From the NCBI RefSeq assembly GCF_019279795.1, contig NC_056744.1, positions 901,202,404 through 901,266,403 of the forward strand: a stretch of DNA of 64,000 nucleotides. The letters run 5' to 3'. Each line of letters starts with the position of its first letter. Position 1 is the first letter of the stretch. This document shows, piece by piece, positions 56,717-64,000 of the stretch. Position numbers and translations under genes: made by a program. Origin of the DNA: Protopterus annectens (taxonomy: Eukaryota; Chordata; Ceratodontiformes; Protopteridae). The notes beneath the pieces were generated by a model. That model ran no database searches. It saw only the letters and a program-made list of their open reading frames with translations, and was not told where the DNA came from.

Positions 56717-59700
56717 CTAACGAACCATTACAAGATCTCCTTGTTCCAATTGTACCTCCCTCGATTCCCAAATCTCATTTTGTTTATACAGTTCTAGATT
56801 ATGGGCTTGTCCAGCTTCCATGACTCTCCCTTTTGCCCAGCTGATTTGGTCTTGGAGCTGGTCCCACAATTTTGTTTCTTCTAATGGTATCCCATAAGGG
56901 ATTTCTCCTGCTTGTAAATTCATAGGTCGACCCATCATTAGTTCATGTGGAGTTAACCCACATCCCCGAGGAGAATTTTGTATCTTAATCAAAATGTTGG
57001 GTAAATGTTTTTTACCCATTGATTCCCATACTCAGAAATGATTTTTTTTTTTGAAAAAAAAAAAAGAAATCATTTTCTTTAATCCTTCTTTCAGAGTTCT
57101 GTTAGCTCTTTCTACTTTTCCATAACTCTGAGGATGGTAAGGAGTATGAAGCCTTTGCTTGATCCCCCAAGTTTTACACATTTGTTTTGTCACTTTTCCA
57201 GTAAAGTGAGTCCCTTGATCACTATGTATTTCTTGGGGCACTCCCCATATTGGGATAATCCTTTCACTTATTATTCTAACTGGGGTTTTGTTGGATTAGC
57301 TTCCGCCCATCCAGTATATTCATCTATCAACGTAAGTAAGAAACAAATCCCTCCTGTTGCTGTTGGAAGAGGTCCTACAAAATCCATTTGTACCCTTTCT
57401 CAGGGTCCCAATGCTTGTGGGAGTCTATATTGTTTTCTCCTATTTTGTTTTCCCACATTGTGCATGGCACATGTAACATATCTAGCCACATGATTTTGGA
57501 TATCTGTTGTCATTCCTTCCCATTTAAATCTAGAACTAACAATTTGTTGTAGTCTTTCCCTTCCTGGATAACACAAGAAATTATGATAATAAGTTAACAA
57601 CAGTTTTCCTTTTTCAGGCTCAATAGTTTGTACCCTATGTAACAGACCTTTTTTGAATTCTCCTGGTATCGACCAAGGTTCTGGAAATGTAACCCATTTC
57701 CATTCACTTGTTTGTATTATTTCAAATTCTTCTATTTTTTTTCTTTCTTAATGATGTCTGGCTGTTCTCTTAGAATTTTTACTAAGCTTCCTAACTGCTG
57801 ATTATCTTTGTTTGTTTTTTTCAATTTAAGGTCATATGAGCACCTTGTTCAAATTCAGGACCCCACAATGACTTCATTTCATCTGTTCCTGTCACTGTTA
57901 ATTCACATACAGTAGGTGTTATGATGATCCCATCACACTGGATTTGGGTAATTTTGCCTACCTCACTTTCCACTCTATGTTCATAATCTGTACACTGATC
58001 TCTACAAAAGTAAGCTGTACAATGTAAAGGTAAAGGATTTAGAGGTAAATCCATTTGTATTTGGCACTTATTTAAAATATTTTGTACCATTTCCCTTATT
58101 TGTTTTTCTTCCACGTCATTTGCTTCCCATGCCCAGTATTGAGGAACATTTTGTATTGGATAAGTTTCTTTGGAGTCAAGGGCTCCTTCTTTTGCTAGCT
58201 GATCTACTGTTTTATTATTCTGTGTACCTCATTTTTGGTGTGAGCTTTGACTTTATTTATACTCACTTTAGAAGGATTGTTATCTTTTATCAAACTCCAA
58301 ATTTCTGTCAACACTTCCTGGTGACTGATTGGTTTACCATCAGCTGTAATCAAACCTCTCCTTGCCCAAATGGAAAGATGGAAAGAGATGATGTTAAGAC
58401 TCAGACTACATATTCACTGTCTGTATAAATGTTTACAGGTCTGGGCAATAACAAGGGTTGTTTAACTGCTTCTAGTTCGGCTCTTTGTGCTGAGCATCCC
58501 CCTGGGAGACTACCCTTCTTATGTTCTTTGGTCTCTGCATTGTATATTGCCCATCCTGTCACAAAACACCCTCTTTCAGAGCTCCAGAATCTGGATCTAT
58601 CTCTGTATACAATTCTGACGCTCCTTCAATAGTTTGGGTGCCCACCCTTAAATGTTCTTCTTCATTTTCTAAGTCAGGACACTCATGAGATTCCCCTTGG
58701 TAATTAAACAGTTCTGGTAAAAACTTAATCCAAGGGATTTCTACTCTGATTCCTCTTTCTTGACTTGCAAAACTTGCAGTGATTCTACCAAGTCGTGCAT
58801 TATTCATGCCCTTTGGATTTCTTTCTAACATGTATTTCACTGGAGTATGCTTTGTCTGTAGCACAATTGGAGAGCCTTGAATCATATGGCATTTTACTTC
58901 AGTACACCATTCTAATATGATGGCTTGCTTTTCACATTCTCTCATTCCTTTCTCAACTGGACTCATAGCTCGGGAATAATAACCCAAAACCTGATATTGA
59001 GATCCTCTTTTTTGTAACACTATGACCATCATAGTTAGACCATTGTGTCCAAACTGTATGATGAACTCTTTTTCTCTTTCTGGGACACCCAAAGCAGGTA
59101 CAGAAATGAGTTCTTCCTTGACCTTAGAGAAAGTTGCTAGTGACTCATCATTCCAATTGAGAAGTTCATCTCCTTTTTGTTTCCTTTAAGCATATCAGTC
59201 AAGGGTTTTGCTTTTCCTGTATAATCTGGTATCCATTCCCTTGAAAGTCCAAAGATTCCTAGGGCTTGCCTTAACCCTGTGACATTAACTGGAATTGGTA
59301 ACTGTCTGATGAGTTGCTTTTTGTCTTCACTAATGCTTCTTTGTCCTGCTGATACCATGACACCCAAGAAAGTGACAGAATCTTTCATAAACTGACTCTT
59401 CTTAGGGTTCAGTTTTAATCCTGATTGTCTTATTGCTTGGAAAATTTCTGTTAATGTATTTAAATGCTGCTTTTCAGTTTCTGTTCCTACAAGTATGTCA
59501 TACATGTATTGAATAATAGAAGATCTACATTCTAGTGGTTTTAGTATTTCCTGCATTACATGATGAAAAACTATTGGAGCATTATGAAAGCCCTGAGGCA
59601 TTCTTGTCCAAGTATACTGTTGACCTTCTACAGTAAAAGCTAATTTCCATTGTGAGTCTTTATCTAGAGAAATACTCCAGAAACCATTACTCACATCTAA

Positions 59701-59840
59701 TGTGGAGAAAATTTTCATTTTTTTCTGAATCTGAGCAATAAGATCAGTCATGCTTCCTACTATTGGCAAAGAACGAGGTATCACCTTATTAAGTTCTCTG
59801 TAATCAACAGTAAGATGATAATTTCCATCTGGCTTCTGTA
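56717..59840 (-). pseudogene. pol: ERV pol: RT, RNase H and integrase, broken
   Basis: RT (59840-59137) keeps VDYRELNKVIPRS, LDVSNGFWSI and TRMPQGFHNAP, but the catalytic YxDD box reads YMYD, so an essential Asp is changed. The thumb/connection domain is at 59092-58559. RNase H remnants lie at about 58560-58130 (TDSEYV at about 58410), with stops. Integrase has the zinc-binding N-terminus at 57600-57400 (HVARYVTCAMHN), then LIDEYTGWAEA, IHSDQGTHFTG and HPQSYGKVERANRTL (the three catalytic acidic sites), and a C-terminal part to 56717 (LTPHELMMGRPMN). A run of T/A at 57043-57066 and several frameshifts separate the pieces. The N-terminus of RT is missing because it is fused to the LTR at 59841. 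Confidence 0.9.
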
Positions 59841-60493
59841 CATATAAAGTCTGTAGCTTTTCAGCATGCATATGCAAGGCACAACATCTGCTCCTGTCAT
59901 TCATTCTATAGATAATGTGTGAAATAGAACAATATACGTTTTCTTATTCTTTCATGTTAATGGCATATATGTACATTTTACAAATCATTTATTTTACATT
60001 ATTTGCATTCTTTACACATATAGTTTAGGAATGTTTGATAGAAATAGATAAGTACTGACTAATACTTGTTTATACAACTTCTAATAGAAGAGCCATTCCT
60101 GCTGTTACAATACATCAGTGTGTGCCAGTGTGTGGCCCTTGTTTCAGGCTGCTGTGACCTTTCCAGTCTATCTTTATCCTAATAGCAGGCTGAACTGACA
60201 ATTCTAAAAACCCACTGCAAAGTCTTATAGCTAGTTTGCATCTGTTGTCTGACATTTGATTATTAGAGGAATTATTTCAATACAAATATTTATTTATATT
60301 AATAATTATGCCTTGATAAAGAGAGGAATTATTCCTAAGCACTATCTTATCTTGGCTGATGCCCTTTTAATCAGGCATTCCATGCAGCTTTTGTATTCAG
60401 GTTTTCAGTCACTGGCATTCACATAAAAGATTGTATACACATGCTGCTCAGGGAAGATTAAAGTAATGCTGGCATCTCAAGATTTCTATAACA
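59841..60493 (-). repeat. ERV 5' LTR, truncated within U3
   Basis: It begins TGTTATAG at 60493 (minus strand), matches the 3' LTR for 653 bases, and stops at 59841 where pol begins. The TATA box, R, U5, primer-binding site, gag and protease are absent. Because it is uninterrupted at 59916/59917, it provides the pre-insertion sequence for the Harbinger-type element. Flank AAGGG (60494-60498). Confidence 0.9.
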
Positions 60494-60536
60494 AAGGGCA
60501 TATCAATCTGGGCATTCCAACAGATACTCTAGGTGG

Positions 60537-60914
60537 TTAGCTGAAGCTCTGCACCAAGATCCAGGATTGTACCATGTAGACAGAATTCTCCATAATTGCA
60601 TTCAGAGATTCAGAGAACACCTCCACCTCTGTTAAAGGTGGTTCAGTCAGCGGGCCACCTCCTGCTTTTCTCTGAGCCTGGGCCAGGTATGCAGCCAAAC
60701 CTTTAACAGTACTTACTTGATCATACATCCTGTTCTGACCATAGACTATACTGATATCATTAAATACCATTCCACCAGGCATGGTAACAAAAGTACCCAT
60801 CAGATTTGTCATGGCTGTTCCTCTGACTGTAGTGATGGAGTGCGTGCAGCAAGATTTCATTCTCTGCATGGCAGAACCTCTTTTACAATGTGTTCCACAT
60901 TGTGGTACCCCCTG
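60537..60914 (-). CDS. Unidentified reading frame with a good 3' splice site
   Basis: On the minus strand a polypyrimidine stretch ending CCCATTCCTGCAG (60915) is followed by an open frame of about 125 residues to a stop at 60537. It contains a Cys-containing start (CGTHCKRGSAMQRMKSCC), TTVRGTAMTNLMGTF, FNDISIVYGQNRMYDQ and then GLAAYLAQAQRKAGGGPL and EVEVFSESLNAIMENS. Composition looks protein-like. A strong donor GTAAGT occurs at about 60722, right after NRMYDQ, so it could be an internal exon 60914-60723 or a terminal exon. I do not recognise the family: it may be a host exon or part of another mobile element. It lies directly beside the ERV. Confidence 0.35.
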   Translation of the reverse strand, partial: QGVPQCGTHCKRGSAMQRMKSCCTHSITTVRGTAMTNLMGTFVTMPGGMVFNDISIVYGQNRMYDQVSTVKGLAAYLAQAQRKAGGGPLTEPPLTEVEVFSESLNAIMENSVYMVQSWILVQSFS

Positions 60915-63900
60915 CAGGAATGGGTAAAAAAATGTGATAGTATTCAAAACCCTACCAGACATATATATACACTGATATAATTAGTAAAGTCCCTGTGTGG
61001 AACAAAGCATCTGCCCTTACCCTATCTGTGTGGGGAACATCACACAGACATGGAGTAACCATGGACGGGTGTTCTATGATAGCTCTTATCTGACCCCACT
61101 ACATCTCCCAAAAAAGAACAAAATACATTTCAAATGCGGACTCCTGTTGTAATGGCCTCTAACAATATTTCACAGATCTACAGAATACATGTTAAACATG
61201 TTTCAGGGTGAAAATAACATTAGGCCATGTGTAGCTCAGCAATAATTTGTCACGGATATTAACTGTACACATGCATGAAGGTACAAGGCAAAGGCTTATT
61301 GAAAACTAGCAAGGTCACAAATACATCAAGGAGACCAGAAATAATTTGCTGAGTAACATGACTATGGATGCTACTGCTTTAGAACATGTGCCACACAGAT
61401 GCATAAGCATATGTATCTGGGACCTACATATGTGCTGCCGAGCTACTGAGCCATGCGCATTCTTTCCATTTCTTTCCCAGGCCTGTGTAAAGACTGAATT
61501 TGCCCTAAGAATCAGGCACACAAAAGGGATGTTTGTAAGCACTCACATCCTCTTACTAGAGAATGTTGCTTGCCTCTAAGTTACCCTCCAGCAAATGTAA
61601 CAAAGACTGCTATCTGTATAAGCCAGGATTACCTGACAAACAACCACAGGTAGTACAGTATACGTGGTTTATTGGGTCCTGCAGTGGTTAAGAGGCTGTA
61701 TATGCCCTCAGATGACTCTAGATGTAGTCTTCTGCTTATTTCATTACCCCACAGAAATATGTACCCTGCCATGGTGCTGTACTCAAAGTATGACAGCTCC
61801 TTGCACTGTCAGTATGGATGAACTAGTAAACTACAACATAAACATGCATTACCACCATAGTTTCACAAAATCCTCAATTAAATTATATCAGTAATATCAG
61901 TAATTAAGATAACCTTCCAACCAAAAGGCTTCAGTGGCAACCTGCTCTACAAATTTTCCTCAAGCTGCTACAATGCAATCTTCCATAGCATGCTGAGGCC
62001 ATGGTTGTTATGGGAGTGGATATCATGACATTTTTAAGTTTTTAGCATGGCAGTTATGATAATGAAGCACCAACTACTAATACATGTTCATGAACCTCAG
62101 GTTTTACACATTGTGGTTAGCCACTCTAAGTGGCTCTTTCACCAATATGCATATACCTGAGCACTTCCAAAACCCAATAAGCATGTGTGGAAGTTTCAAT
62201 AACCTACAGTGATGGAAGGAAAGCTAATATAGTTTTGTAGCCTACAGAGATGCTAAAGAGCAAAACTGCTATTACAGTTAGGCATCATGTACCTGTTAGT
62301 CGTTTTCCATGACAATGTTCGCACCCTAATACTATCATGCCATGTCACTGATTTGTGAGCTAAGCAATGTTGATACTGTGACTGGTCATGCTAAGTCACT
62401 ACCTGACATAACAAGTCACATGCCAAAAATGCAATAGGTATGACCATGAAAGAGCCTCTATAGTTCTTTGGACTGTGACTAGGTAAATGGCTATGGATTG
62501 GAAGGGCAGGCTGCCTAGTCATGCAACAAACCTTAACCACTGGGAGGAATTGATCAGAGTTAGGGCACTTGAGTTGTATTGTAAGTATTTCTGCTAGCTG
62601 ACTGCTCATGAAATTGTATTCTACTATATACATCATACAATTGATCAATAGATTTATAATCAATCAGGTCATAGAAAAATGAATGTATAAAGAACTACTC
62701 TAAAAATCACTAATTGTGATTCATAGATTCATTTTTCTTGCCAAACTGATTGAACATGATTGCTAAACTATTAAAACAGCTAAAATGTTACCCGCTGCTG
62801 TTGGAGACATGTACCTTCTTAACACCCTCACATTCAAGATATTGAAAACACGTTATGCTCCTTTCCTAACAAATTATCAGTTCATAATTAAATGTATTGT
62901 CTTATCAAGCTTGAATGCAGTGTACTCTAGCTATCTGTCAAAGAGCTTTTCATAAATTTTCCTCGTCAGTTTGAAACACTCCTCCATCAGAACTAACCAA
63001 ACTAGTCAGTCATACTCTTCAGAAAGAAATTAAAATCCTATCTATGCCAAGAATACAAATGCAACTGTTTCAGTGTCTAAGCTTAGTTTTTTTTCCTTCC
63101 TCCAGTTTATTTTCAGAGTTGATCCTTTGAAATTCAGTCAGTAAATGTCCAATCTTATGAACTGCTTGTTGCTTCTACAAAGATGTATAAAGTTAATTAA
63201 AAACTTGTATATTTTGCATCTTACTTTTTCATATATTTACATGAATTTATGATTGTTTTTCTCATTCCTTCATTTGCTTGCATAACTTTGTGAATATTTT
63301 CTCACAGTTTGTCAAAAACATTAAATACTACTGTTAATATTGTCTTAGAAGCACATAGCAAACTGCATTCATTCACATCTGCTGCTAAGTAACTTTTCTC
63401 AAAAGGTTGAATGTTTTACTTATGTATTTATCTTGTATGCCATCAGAAATTTGCAATATGTGTAATCATTATGTCTTTCCCATAAGGCCCAAGAAGTGGC
63501 TGAAAAGGGTCCTGTACCAGTCCATTCACCTGGTTAACAAACAAATAAAGACTAGCTAAATAAATAAAGTATTCAGAATACACTAATAGTGCACACTGTA
63601 GATAAAATAGACACAGCAATAACAACAACAATACATACATACATAAATAAATAAATAAATAAATAAATAAGTATCAAAATAATACCAAACATTTAGACAA
63701 TCTACCTCAGTCCTGTGTCTTTAGGTCAAGTTTCATTTTCCATCAGTTTCAATACAGACGGTTTCAAACAATATATTGATAGTTATGCTGTCTAGAGAAT
63801 GGCATTACAATATATGAATCCACCTCAGATGGTTATCATTTCAAAGCAAGAACTTTTCGTGGTTCCTTATATTCAAGCTCAAATTTTTGATGACATGCCC

Positions 63901-64000
63901 TCTTTAAGAAATGATCTTCTTTCATTAATTAGGGCAACCTAGCAAAAACATCCACACAGAACAATAGCACATTTAGTTTCCCTTTTCACAAATGTACTTC
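60915..64000. other. Intergenic; (AAAT)n at about 63640-63670, no gene recognised
   Basis: AT-rich sequence with a short TAAA/AAAT microsatellite. The open frames present (for example 61315-61579, 62391-62663) have no recognisable identity or splice context. Confidence 0.45.

Larger units (their letters stand above)
28725..60498 (-). mobile_element. Class I endogenous retrovirus, interrupted by a 25.4-kb insertion
   Basis: Reading on the minus strand, the provirus consists of a 5' LTR that survives only in its U3 part (60493-59841), pol (59840-56717), a degraded env (56456-55328), a polypurine tract (55316-55304) and a 3' LTR in two pieces (55303-54726 and 29340-28730). gag, protease, the primer-binding site and most of the 5' LTR are absent because the 5' LTR is joined directly to the RT coding region at 59841. 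Flanks AAGGA (28725-28729) and AAGGG (60494-60498) could be a 5-bp target duplication with one change. Pol relationships (HPQSxGKVER-type integrase, TPHELMMGRP) suggest a gamma/epsilon-like retrovirus. It is a non-functional fossil: gene losses, stops and an altered RT active site. Confidence 0.85.

Noticed and set aside
59137-59904. RT frame beginning with an ATG at 59904 as a true start
   Set aside because: The first codons are LTR sequence (59841-59916 is present in the other LTR), so this start is a fusion created by deletion, not the natural pol start.

Overview
This is repeat-dense vertebrate chromosomal DNA. No bacterial gene organisation is visible, and I recognise no host protein-coding gene. 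The mix of CR1-like and L2-like LINEs, a Penelope-like retroelement with a GIY-YIG endonuclease, PIF/Harbinger DNA transposon genes, a class I (gamma/epsilon-like) endogenous retrovirus, tRNA-derived SINEs, foldback MITEs and long CA/GT/AT microsatellites points to a non-mammalian, non-avian vertebrate with a transposon-rich genome, such as an amphibian or a lobe-finned or other fish. The species cannot be fixed from the sequence.

Layout. Positions 1-28.7 kb are old repeat-laden DNA. They hold a foldback element (5-197), a chain of about eleven hairpins (1127-1736), a nearly complete CR1-like LINE with one ORF2 frameshift (1778-4876), a MITE with an 8-bp target duplication (10352-10924), an L2-like LINE (11.2-12.7 kb), SINEs, an eroded LINE (22.4-23.9 kb) and a foldback element inside an AT microsatellite (24425-24967).

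Positions 28.73-60.49 kb form one nested structure. A minus-strand endogenous retrovirus (truncated 5' LTR at 59841-60493, pol, env, 3' LTR) has its 3' LTR split into 54726-55303 and 28730-29340 by a 25,382-bp insertion (29341-54722). The other LTR in the same window preserves the uninterrupted sequence (59841-60493), so both insertion edges can be placed to the base. The insertion is flanked by AAT/AAT, has imperfect terminal inverted repeats, carries the subterminal 11-mer TCTTACTCGGA near both ends, and encodes a decayed Harbinger-type DDE transposase near its right end and an apparently intact three-exon Myb/SANT-like gene near its left end. It therefore looks like a giant PIF/Harbinger element. 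Its interior holds a second Myb/SANT gene with the same three-exon, all-phase-1 architecture, several CR1-like LINE fragments, a tandem array of tRNA-like units, and a 5'-to-3' LINE copy interrupted by a Penelope-like element (about 46.9-50.8 kb).

Positions 60.5-64 kb are flanking DNA with one unexplained 120-140 residue reading frame preceded by a good 3' splice site. How the parts would work together: in Harbinger systems a Myb/SANT protein assists nuclear import and DNA binding of the DDE transposase, and both gene types are present here. The transposase copy has three stops, so this copy is not autonomous now.
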